Made by a program: the position numbers and the translations under genes. Below, piece by piece: positions 1 through 5,884 of a stretch of DNA of 7,645 nt. Location of the stretch: contig JAPUJD010000329.1 in the NCBI GenBank assembly GCA_027296385.1, forward strand, positions 1 through 7,645, in the 5' to 3' direction. The notes under the pieces were generated by a model, which did not search any database, had not been told where the DNA came from, and was given only the letters and a program-made list of their open reading frames with translations. Origin of the DNA: Acidobacteriota bacterium (GTDB lineage: Bacteria > Acidobacteriota > Thermoanaerobaculia > Multivoradales > JAHEKO01). Each line of letters starts with the position of its first letter. Positions within the stretch are counted from its first letter, which is position 1.

Positions 1-33
1 TCAGCCAGGTGCTACCGACTGCGCTACCTGGGC
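1..33 (-). tRNA. possible 5' part of a tRNA gene, cut by the window edge
   Basis: Read on the minus strand, 33 down to 1 gives a 7-base acceptor-like stretch (GCCCAGG), then T8-A9, then an A-box-like D-arm (GCGC AGTCGGTA GC), A, a CCTGG anticodon half-stem and the start of an anticodon loop, CTGA. U33 followed by GA would fit a GAN anticodon (Ile, Val, Phe and others), but the anticodon itself is outside the window. Oddity: the 3' side of the D-stem reads GC where GCGC is expected, so the D-arm is about two bases short. That could mean a tRNA pseudogene, a sequencing or assembly deletion, or a chance match. The anticodon, variable and T arms cannot be seen. Confidence 0.45.
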
Positions 34-167
34 AACCGTCCAGACAGGACGCCTGGAGGGCAGTTTCTAGCAGGGGCTCGGGTGGGGCGTCGAGCTGTCC
101 CGGGGGTCGGGCATCGAGCGTAACGGTGAAGCCTTGGCTTAAGATACCGGCGATGTTCGGGATTGGG

Positions 168-893
168 ATGAGACTCGGACGGCGCGTCGGGGTCGGCTTG
201 ATCGGGCTTCTCGCTGCGGCGGGCTCGGCCTTTGGGTGGACTGCGGTGACGGAGATCGCGATCGCCCAGCGGGCCGCTCGTTTCGCCCCGCCGGACTTAC
301 AGCGGCAGATCGAGAAGCACCCGCAGGCGCTGCGGGATGGGGTGCTGGCCGCGATCGAGAACCCGGCGGTGGGGCGATCGGTGGACGAGGTGCTGTCGCT
401 GGAGGTCGAGCGGGCGATCGACGCGATCCGGTCGCATCGGCCGTTTGCAGAGGTCGTGCAGCGGCTCGGAGGGGTGACGCACTATGTGGCGCAGGCCAAC
501 AACCCGCTGGCGGTCGGGAGCGGTGATCCGGCGGAGCCGCGGTATGCGCGCGATTACCCCCGCTACGTGGAGAGCGTCCAGGAGCGGTTCAACGTGACGT
601 TCTACGGTGAAGGGCGTCGCGTGGAGGCGCCGGCGGACTTGAGCTCGCTGCTGCGACGCACGTTCGCCCGGGGGCGGTCGTACTATTCGCTGTTGGCCAG
701 TGAGTACCGGCGCATCGATTATGGGGAGGGCCGGCGGCGCTTCGACGACCGGTCGACGGCCTACGGTCTGTCAGCCCTGGCGTACAGCCATTCGATCAGT
801 GACACCATTGGTGTGCTTCGCTATATTTGGCTGCGGGCTGGCGGCGCGGATTCGCGCACTTTTCTGAAGCTCACACCGCCGCGCAGCCCCTGA
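168..893 (+). CDS. secreted phospholipase C / S1-P1 nuclease-like protein with degenerate metal site
   Basis: Protein of about 241 residues. It starts with a signal peptide (MRLGRR, then a hydrophobic stretch at residues 7-22) that would be cut after Ala-Phe-Gly, leaving Trp24 as the first mature residue. A mature N-terminal Trp is a zinc ligand in zinc-dependent phospholipase C and S1/P1 nucleases. Other family-like pieces are HPQAL (His51), a THYVAQANNPL segment (His105) matching the HxxxDxHxPLH helix, and SHSISD (His198 and Asp202, the HxxxD/E ligand pair). The Asp of the HxxxD helix is Gln109, the second His of that helix is Ala115, and the N-terminal His is not in place, so a full three-zinc site looks unlikely. 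The family call comes from motif recall and by-eye alignment. Start: ATG 168 has a short GGGA upstream and gives a standard signal peptide; ATG 153 is the alternative. The gene ends 11 bases before purH. Substrate and function are unknown. Confidence 0.7.
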   Translation: MRLGRRVGVGLIGLLAAAGSAFGWTAVTEIAIAQRAARFAPPDLQRQIEKHPQALRDGVLAAIENPAVGRSVDEVLSLEVERAIDAIRSHRPFAEVVQRLGGVTHYVAQANNPLAVGSGDPAEPRYARDYPRYVESVQERFNVTFYGEGRRVEAPADLSSLLRRTFARGRSYYSLLASEYRRIDYGEGRRRFDDRSTAYGLSALAYSHSISDTIGVLRYIWLRAGGADSRTFLKLTPPRSP

Positions 894-901
894 GGGGGGA
901 G
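893..901 (+). promoter_or_regulatory. ribosome binding site deciding the TTG start of purH
   Basis: A purine run (AGGGGGGAG) beginning at the stop codon of the upstream gene lies just before TTG 905. It supports a TTG start over the ATG at 827, which has no PurH-like sequence after it and would overlap the upstream gene. Placing the site over the upstream stop codon suggests translational coupling. Confidence 0.6.
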
Positions 902-904
902 ACC

Positions 905-2452
905 TTGCTGAAAGCCAATCGCGCCCTGGTTTCGGTCTATGACAAGCGGGGCCTGGTGGAGTTCGTCCGGGGACTGACCGAGCTCGGGATCGAGATCATC
1001 TCGACCGGCGGCACCAAGCGAGCACTGGAAGCGATGCGGTTGCCGGTGCTCTCGGTGGCCGAGGTGACGGGCTCACCGGAGATTCTCGACGGCCGGGTGA
1101 AGACCCTGCACCCGAACATCCACGGCGGCATCCTGGCCGACCGCGAGCGCGCCTCGCACTTGAGCCAGCTCAACGAGCACTCGATCACCCCGATCGACCT
1201 GGTGGTGGTGAACCTCTACCCCTTTCGGGAGACGGTCAGCCGCGGCGGCTCATTCGAGGAAGTGGTCGAGATGATCGACATCGGCGGCCCGAGCATGGTG
1301 CGCGGCGCGGCCAAGAACCACCACGGGGTCGTCGTGGTGGTCGACCCGGACGACTACCCACAGGTGCTGGGGGCGCTCGAGGAGGGCGACCGGCGAGTGC
1401 CGGACAGGCTGCGACGAAGCCTCGCGATCAAAGCCTTCCGCCACACACAGTCCTACGACGCGGCGATCGCTCACTGGCTCGAGGAGCGCACGGGCGAGGG
1501 CAAAGCGCTCTTCCTGCGCCATGCGGTGATCGATCTGGTGAAGGACTTCGAGCCGCGCTACGGCGAGAACCCACATCAGCAGGCGGCGCTCTACAGTACG
1601 ACCGGAGGCAACGGCGTTTTCGGTGGCTTCGAGCAGCTCCAAGGTAAGGAGCTCTCCTACAACAACCTGCTCGATGTCGACGCAGCGCGCCGCATCGTGG
1701 CGCCGTTCGAGGCCGCCGCGGTGGCGATCGTCAAGCACAGCAACCCCTGCGGCGTCGGCCGCGGCACGACGCCGAAGGAGGCGTACGAGCGCGCCCTGGC
1801 CTGCGACCCGCTGTCGGCCTTCGGCTCGATCGTGGCCTCGAACCGGCCGGTCGACGGCGAGATGGCGGCGGCGATGGCCGAGCTCTTCGTCGAGGTGGTG
1901 ATCGCGCCCGCCGTCGACGAAGCAGCACAAGAACACTTCACCAAGAAGAAAAACCTTCGAGTCATCGTCTCCCCGGTGGTCGAGAGCCGAGCCGGGACGC
2001 TGGAATTCCGCTCGATCGACGGCGGTTTCATCGCCCAGAGTGTCGATGGCGGCGCTGTCGACACCGGCGCCTGGAGCTGCCCGACCCGGCGCCAGCCGAG
2101 CGCCGAGGAACACCGCGCGCTCGAGTTCTCCTGGAACGTCGTGCGCTACGTCAAGTCGAACGCCGTGCTGCTCGCCAAGGAAGACCAGACCGTGGGCATC
2201 GGCGCCGGCCAGATGAGTCGGGTGGACGCCTGCCGGCTGGCACTGACCAAGGCTCAGCTACCGGTCATCGGCGCCGTCGCGGCCTCGGACGCCTTCTTCC
2301 CTTTCCGCGACGGACTCGACGTGCTGGCCGAAGCCGGGGTCGTCGCCGTCGTGCAGCCGGGCGGCAGCAAGCGAGACGACGAGGTGGTGGCGGCAGCCGA
2401 CGAGCATGGGATGGCGATGGTGTTCACCGGCCGGCGCCACTTCCGCCACTAG
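905..2452 (+). CDS. purH: bifunctional AICAR formyltransferase / IMP cyclohydrolase PurH
   Basis: Catalyses the last two steps of de novo purine synthesis in the cytoplasm: AICAR plus 10-formyl-tetrahydrofolate to FAICAR, then ring closure to IMP. The 515-residue product has normal family length. The N-terminal MGS-like cyclohydrolase domain (about residues 1-195) shows SVYDK (10-14), STGGT (33-37), GRVKTLHP with Lys66, NLYPF with Tyr105, IDIGG with Asp125 and AAKNH with Lys137, all known active-site positions. The C-terminal transformylase domain shows YGENPHQ (219-225), the catalytic KHSNPCG (Lys277-His278), DPLSAFGS (301-308), an AGQMSRVD motif (434-441), ASDAFFPF (460-467) and QPGGS (484-488). 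No key residue is missing. The start is TTG 905, which puts SVYDK at the usual distance from the N-terminus and has a strong purine-rich site upstream. It lies in a plus-strand run, 11 bases after the secreted protein gene and 10 bases before lolA. Confidence 0.97.
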   Translation: MLKANRALVSVYDKRGLVEFVRGLTELGIEIISTGGTKRALEAMRLPVLSVAEVTGSPEILDGRVKTLHPNIHGGILADRERASHLSQLNEHSITPIDLVVVNLYPFRETVSRGGSFEEVVEMIDIGGPSMVRGAAKNHHGVVVVVDPDDYPQVLGALEEGDRRVPDRLRRSLAIKAFRHTQSYDAAIAHWLEERTGEGKALFLRHAVIDLVKDFEPRYGENPHQQAALYSTTGGNGVFGGFEQLQGKELSYNNLLDVDAARRIVAPFEAAAVAIVKHSNPCGVGRGTTPKEAYERALACDPLSAFGSIVASNRPVDGEMAAAMAELFVEVVIAPAVDEAAQEHFTKKKNLRVIVSPVVESRAGTLEFRSIDGGFIAQSVDGGAVDTGAWSCPTRRQPSAEEHRALEFSWNVVRYVKSNAVLLAKEDQTVGIGAGQMSRVDACRLALTKAQLPVIGAVAASDAFFPFRDGLDVLAEAGVVAVVQPGGSKRDDEVVAAADEHGMAMVFTGRRHFRH

Positions 2453-2455
2453 GAG
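2451..2455 (+). promoter_or_regulatory. ribosome binding site for the lolA-like gene
   Basis: AGGAG overlapping the purH stop codon (TAGGAG), 7 bases before GTG 2463. This is the best Shine-Dalgarno match in the window. It decides the GTG start over the in-frame ATG at 2406 inside purH and suggests translation coupled to purH. Confidence 0.75.
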
Positions 2456-2462
2456 CGACAAG

Positions 2463-3095
2463 GTGCGCCACGACCTCTTCGTCCACCGAACGCTGCTGCC
2501 GGCGCTCGTGTGCTGCGCTCTCGCCGCGCCGGCCGCGGCGCAGGATGCGTGGACGGTACTGGCCGCGGCGCGGGCCGAGTTCGAGCGCACGGCGTGGACG
2601 GCGGACTTCGTCCAGACCTACGTTCCAGCAGGCTTCTCGAGCGGCGAGACCGAGACCGGCCGGGTGTCGGTGGCGTTGCCGGGCACGCTACGCTGGGACT
2701 ATGACGTGCCCTACGCCAAGGTCTTCCTGGTGCGCGACGACATGGCCTACACCTGGAATCCGGGCGAGAGCACCGGACGGCGGACGCTCCTGGCGCCCGC
2801 AGAGCGCGAGCACCTGGCGCTGCTGGAGCTCGACCTGGCCGCCCTCGAGGCGCGCTACGAGGCGGCGCTCACGCACCTGGAGGGCGGCCTGGAGGTGACG
2901 CTGACGCCGCTCGACGAAACCGCTGACATCCGCGCCGCGACCCTGGCGCTCGAGCCGGCCTCGTACCGACTGCTGCGGCTACGCTACTCTGACTTCGAGG
3001 GCAACACGACCGAGTTCCGACTCTCCGGCCATCGCGTCGCGGCCGACACCGGCTTGTTCTGGGCGCCGACGGATCTCGATTGGCTGGAGGACTAG
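2463..3095 (+). CDS. lolA: LolA-like outer-membrane lipoprotein carrier protein
   Basis: Predicted periplasmic chaperone that takes lipoproteins from the inner-membrane Lol ABC transporter to the outer membrane. It has 210 residues, close to E. coli LolA (203). A signal peptide covers about residues 1-26 (charged start, hydrophobic LLPALVCCALA, cleavage after AAA before Gln27-Asp28); no lipobox Cys follows it, so it should be soluble. The LolA core is visible as ADFVQTY (47-53), then GRVSVALPGTLRWDY (66-80) and FLVRDDMAYTWNP (88-100), which is the usual FxQ...G.l.l..Pg.lRW.Y...dg...w.y.P pattern. From Phe49 to Pro73 the spacing equals Phe20-Pro44 of mature E. coli LolA, which puts Leu72 at the position of Arg43. 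The C-terminal part is less conserved but has beta-strand character (RLLRLRYSDFEGN). The start is GTG 2463 with AGGAG 7 bases upstream. A general LolA-fold carrier with another cargo is the main alternative. Confidence 0.85.
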   Translation: MRHDLFVHRTLLPALVCCALAAPAAAQDAWTVLAAARAEFERTAWTADFVQTYVPAGFSSGETETGRVSVALPGTLRWDYDVPYAKVFLVRDDMAYTWNPGESTGRRTLLAPAEREHLALLELDLAALEARYEAALTHLEGGLEVTLTPLDETADIRAATLALEPASYRLLRLRYSDFEGNTTEFRLSGHRVAADTGLFWAPTDLDWLED

Positions 3096-3121
3096 TGTGG
3101 TGCGTCGTGTGGTCGGGACCG

Positions 3122-3127
3122 TATAAT
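3122..3127 (+). promoter_or_regulatory. possible sigma-70-type -10 box (TATAAT)
   Basis: A perfect TATAAT stands in the 61-base gap between the lolA-like gene and the next gene, in otherwise very GC-rich sequence. Transcription would begin near 3134, leaving a leader of about 23 bases before GTG 3157. At spacings of 16-18 bases there is no convincing TTGACA-like -35 box (the region reads GTGTGGTGCGT), and there is no extended -10 TG, so it may need an activator or be fortuitous. Confidence 0.45.
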
Positions 3128-3156
3128 GGCGCCCAGCCCAGGGACACTCAAGACCC

Positions 3157-3822
3157 GTGAACGTTCGACAACTTCTCTCCGGCAGTGTCTCCGCCCCGAC
3201 CCTGGGCCTACTCGTGGCCCTGCCCTTCGCCGCGGCCGCCGAGGCCCAGTATCCCGAAGGTCAGATCATCGAGATCAAGGGCGCGATCACCGATGCCGAC
3301 GGCGCCGCCGCGCCGGGCAAGACGGTGCTGCTCGAGGTCTACCGCCGAGCCTTCGATCTGCGCCGCCTCAACCCGCGCAACAGGCACAAGCAGGGACTGG
3401 TGCAGCGCGAGGTCGAAACGGACAAAGAGGGACGCTACCTGCTCAGATGGCCGTGGCACGACTACTACAACCGCTTCGAGCTCTCGGTCGGCGACTACGG
3501 CGCCGACGGCTTCGAGGTTCTGGAACGGGCCGATCTCTCGCAACGGATGAAGCAGGGCTCGCCGGTCATCGTGAGCTTTGTCCTCCGCGGCGAGCCGACT
3601 GCAGCGTCGGCCCCACACTCGGCCTCTGCGGTCGAGGCAGGCACGGCGACCGCAGCCCAGCGCGCCATCAAAGAGCGCCGAGGCGAGCCGGATCTAGTCG
3701 ACGACCTCGACCTCGCCTCCGGCCGCGAGACGACCTGGTGGTACTTCCGCTCCGGCCGGGCCTACCGCTTTCTCGACGGCGTGCTACGCGACGAGTTCAC
3801 TTTTCCCCCGGTTCCCGACTAG
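3157..3822 (+). CDS. secreted protein: carboxypeptidase-regulatory-like domain plus BamE/SmpA-like tail, function unknown
   Basis: 221 residues, not recognised as a named family. A signal peptide spans about residues 1-30 (hydrophobic LGLLVALPFAAAA, cleavage near AEA before Gln31). Residues about 36-145 look like a transthyretin / carboxypeptidase-regulatory-like beta-sandwich: IIEIKGAITDADG at the start, KTVLLEVY, then ETDKEGRYLLRWP, the typical 'T D xx G r Y' turn, and a final strand VIVSFVLRG. An Ala/Ser/Thr-rich linker follows (about 146-165). The tail (about 166-221) reads RRGEPDLVDD, WWYF and YRFLDGVL, which recalls the 'GxPd...WxY...fxdGxl' pattern of BamE/SmpA-like outer-membrane assembly proteins. 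These assignments are pattern-level only. The start is GTG 3157, which gives the signal peptide directly, although the Shine-Dalgarno is weak. A possible TATAAT promoter lies 30 bases upstream. Its stop codon abuts the next start (TAGATG). Confidence 0.75.
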   Translation: MNVRQLLSGSVSAPTLGLLVALPFAAAAEAQYPEGQIIEIKGAITDADGAAAPGKTVLLEVYRRAFDLRRLNPRNRHKQGLVQREVETDKEGRYLLRWPWHDYYNRFELSVGDYGADGFEVLERADLSQRMKQGSPVIVSFVLRGEPTAASAPHSASAVEAGTATAAQRAIKERRGEPDLVDDLDLASGRETTWWYFRSGRAYRFLDGVLRDEFTFPPVPD

Positions 3823-4842
3823 ATGCGGCGCGCGATGACGATACCCGCCAGCAAGGCTCCCGCCGTCTCCGCCGGAGCGCGCTATTTCTCGCTCATCGCG
3901 GACAAGCTGGGTCGCACGGAGGAGGTCTTCCGTCAGGCGCTGGCCTCGGACGTGCCTTTCATCGAGGAGGCGGGCGAGTACATCTTCTCCGGCGGCGGCA
4001 AGCGCATGCGACCGGCGCTGCTGCTACTGGCGGCGCAGATGCTCGAGCGCGACGGCGACGAGGAGGTCACCTACGCCGCCGTCATCGAGCTGATCCACAG
4101 CGCGACTCTGATCCACGACGACATCATCGACCACGCCACGCTACGGCGCAGCAGACCGACGGTGAACAAGGTCTGGGGTAACTCGAAGACCGTGTTGCTG
4201 GGCGATTGGCTCTACACCACTGCCATGAACATGGCTTTGTCGCACGGCAATCTTGCAGTGGTAAAGCGACTCTGCGAGGCCACGCTGCGGATGACCGAGG
4301 GCGAGCTCCTGGCGCTCGACCGACTGGGCGCGATCGACCTCACGAGTGACGAGTACTTCTCCATCATCGAGCGCAAGACGGCGCGCCTCTTTGCGGCCGC
4401 TGCCTCGGTCCCGGCGCTGATGGCGCCGGCGCACCAGGATGCGGCGGCGGCGCTCAGCGCCTACGGCCGTGCGCTGGGCACCTGTTTCCAACTGGTTGAC
4501 GACCTGCTCGACTTCACGGCGCGCGAGACCGAGCTCGGCAAGCCGGTGCTGTCGGATCTCAAAGAGGGCAAACTGACGCTGCCGCTGCTGCTGGCTCTGC
4601 CGCGGATCGACGACAGGCGCCGCAGCTGGATCGCTGCGGTGCTCGAGGACGGCGCCTTCGCCCGCGTCGGGCCCGAGCAAATCGTCGAGGTGGTCGAAGC
4701 CGAAGGCACGCTGGACGAGACCCGCGAGCTCGCTCAGAGCTACGCCGAGGAGGCGCGGAAGCAGCTAGCCTCTTTCCCGCCGAGCGAAGCCCGCGACGCC
4801 CTCGAGTTTGCGCCGGACTTCGTCCTCCACCGGCGACACTAG
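3823..4842 (+). CDS. ispB: long-chain (all-trans) polyprenyl diphosphate synthase
   Basis: Head-to-tail prenyltransferase that adds isopentenyl diphosphate units to an allylic primer, making the side-chain precursor of menaquinone or ubiquinone. 339 residues, slightly above the usual 320-330. Landmarks: GGKRMRP (58-64), the first aspartate-rich motif DDIID (99-103) inside LIHSATLIHDD, RRSRPTVN (108-115), GD 127-128, the ERKTA segment (183-187), the second aspartate-rich motif DDLLD (226-230) and ELGKPVLSDLKEGKLTLP (237-254). Ala94, five residues before the first DDxxD, is small, as in long-chain synthases and unlike the bulky aromatic residue of farnesyl synthases. Chain length (C35, C40 or longer) cannot be fixed from sequence, so ispB is used in the broad sense. 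The start ATG 3823 directly follows the previous stop; ATG 3835 is an alternative, and neither has a clear Shine-Dalgarno, pointing to translational coupling. The 3' end overlaps the convergent minus-strand gene by 78 bases. Confidence 0.93.
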   Translation: MRRAMTIPASKAPAVSAGARYFSLIADKLGRTEEVFRQALASDVPFIEEAGEYIFSGGGKRMRPALLLLAAQMLERDGDEEVTYAAVIELIHSATLIHDDIIDHATLRRSRPTVNKVWGNSKTVLLGDWLYTTAMNMALSHGNLAVVKRLCEATLRMTEGELLALDRLGAIDLTSDEYFSIIERKTARLFAAAASVPALMAPAHQDAAAALSAYGRALGTCFQLVDDLLDFTARETELGKPVLSDLKEGKLTLPLLLALPRIDDRRRSWIAAVLEDGAFARVGPEQIVEVVEAEGTLDETRELAQSYAEEARKQLASFPPSEARDALEFAPDFVLHRRH

Positions 4843-5862
4843 GGTCGGCGGAGATTCGAAGCCGAACAGGCCGAGCCGCGGTCGAACCTCCAGCAGGCCT
4901 GCCGCCAGGTCCGCCTCGATCGCCAGCACTCCGGCCGCGGCGACGGCGGACGCTCCGACGATGGTGACGAAACGGAAGCGGGCCGGCGCGCAGGCAGTCC
5001 ACAGCGCCCGGCCATTGGCGCGGATCATGACGTCATCGTGTTCCCCCAGCCCTTCACGCGGCCGCCGTAGCCCGTAGTAGACGTAGGCGGTGCTGGCCTC
5101 GGCGTCGGCGAAGTGGAGGTTGAGGAAGCCGACCCTCTCCGACCGGAAGTCGAAGCTGACCCACGGCCCCAGCGGCTCGCGTCCCCCGGGCTCGACCTCG
5201 AGCCAGCGGTGGCCCTGAAGCCGGATCGCTCTGGCCGGCACCGGTCGGCGGCGCCGCTTCCCCTGCAGACGCAACATCGTGAGCGCCCGCGGTGCGGCGC
5301 GACGCAGCCCCCAACGCCCGGCGGGCTGCACGCCCCACACGACGGGGTCCTCGCTGTACTGGGAGTGGCCGGGGCGCACGGCATCGGGGTCGAAGCGCCG
5401 CAGTATGCGCCAGGAACCGTCGCTGACGACGGTGACCGACTGGCCGTCGGCACCGCTGGCGTCGAGCCGTAGCAACATGCCACCGACGCCGCGGACGCTG
5501 CGCAGCTCGACGAAGATACGGTTCCAGCCTCGCTCGAGGGCACGGCCCACCGGGTAGGCATCGAGACCGTTGCCGTCGCGGTAGCGGCCGGCGGCCAGGC
5601 CCCGGCCGTTGAGGCTGACGTGATACTCCTCGTCGGCCAGGATGCGGAGCTCTGCCGTTCGGGGTTTGAACGCGAGCTCGAAGTCCTTGACGGCGAAGAA
5701 GGCCATGGGGGTGCCGGGCTCGCCTCTGGCATGGGCCCAGATCCACTCGGCGCCGGCCGCAGGGCCGGTGTCGGCGTGGCGCACCCAGTGCACGCTCTGG
5801 CGGGCACCGATCAGGACCAAGGCGGTCAGGGGGAGAAGCCAGAGGACTCGACGGTTCGTCAT
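4765..5862 (-). CDS. rhamnosidase (GH78) N-terminal-like beta-sandwich protein, no catalytic barrel
   Basis: 365 residues. Residues 5-19 form a hydrophobic signal peptide or anchor after MTNRR. A Trp-rich opening (AEWIWAHA, about 37-44) leads into a jelly-roll domain to about residue 160, with ELRILADEEYHVSLNG, RGLAAGRYRDG, LDAYPVGRALERGWN and VVSDGSWRI, a pattern typical of the Bac_rhamnosid_N domain. A second domain (about 240-340) has GPWVSFDF, TAYVYYG and ARFRFVTIVG, like the beta-sandwich that precedes the (alpha/alpha)6 barrel of alpha-L-rhamnosidases. The barrel with its acidic catalytic residues is absent: the protein stops where it should begin. It may be a non-catalytic sugar-binding protein or a 3'-truncated enzyme. 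Start ATG 5862 gives the signal sequence but has no Shine-Dalgarno (the upstream bases are CT-rich). It lies 22 bases after the RND gene, so it is probably co-transcribed. The last 25 codons and stop are antisense to the polyprenyl synthase gene. Confidence 0.7.
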   Translation of the reverse strand: MTNRRVLWLLPLTALVLIGARQSVHWVRHADTGPAAGAEWIWAHARGEPGTPMAFFAVKDFELAFKPRTAELRILADEEYHVSLNGRGLAAGRYRDGNGLDAYPVGRALERGWNRIFVELRSVRGVGGMLLRLDASGADGQSVTVVSDGSWRILRRFDPDAVRPGHSQYSEDPVVWGVQPAGRWGLRRAAPRALTMLRLQGKRRRRPVPARAIRLQGHRWLEVEPGGREPLGPWVSFDFRSERVGFLNLHFADAEASTAYVYYGLRRPREGLGEHDDVMIRANGRALWTACAPARFRFVTIVGASAVAAAGVLAIEADLAAGLLEVRPRLGLFGFESPPTLVSPVEDEVRRKLEGVAGFARRERG

Positions 5863-5884
5863 AGGAGTGGAGGCATCCGTCGAG

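Noticed and set aside
45..55. Small inverted repeat CAGG-ACG-CCTG as a terminator
   Set aside because: Only four base pairs and no T-tract on either strand.
140..145. TAAGAT as a -10 box for the first secreted protein gene
   Set aside because: Only four of six bases match the consensus and there is no -35 partner at a suitable distance; it could be chance.
1250..2113. 287-residue open frame antisense to purH
   Set aside because: It lies inside a well-supported purH gene, is rich in Arg/Asp/Val/His with no recognisable domain, and is the usual antisense shadow in GC-rich DNA.
3126..4181. 351-residue plus-strand frame starting just after the TATAAT box
   Set aside because: It is almost all Arg/Gly/Ala/Pro and spans two better-supported genes in another frame; no domain is seen.
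4141..4680. 179-residue minus-strand frame inside the polyprenyl synthase gene
   Set aside because: Arg/Gln/His-rich composition, and fully covered by a gene whose catalytic motifs are intact.
4845..4865. TCGGC...GCCGA inverted repeat between the convergent genes as a bidirectional terminator
   Set aside because: Five base pairs with an 11-base loop and no T-tracts; it lies inside the minus-strand coding region.
5025..5807. 260-residue minus-strand frame within the rhamnosidase-like gene
   Set aside because: Ser/Ala/Pro/Arg-rich shadow; the other frame has a signal sequence and beta-sandwich motifs.
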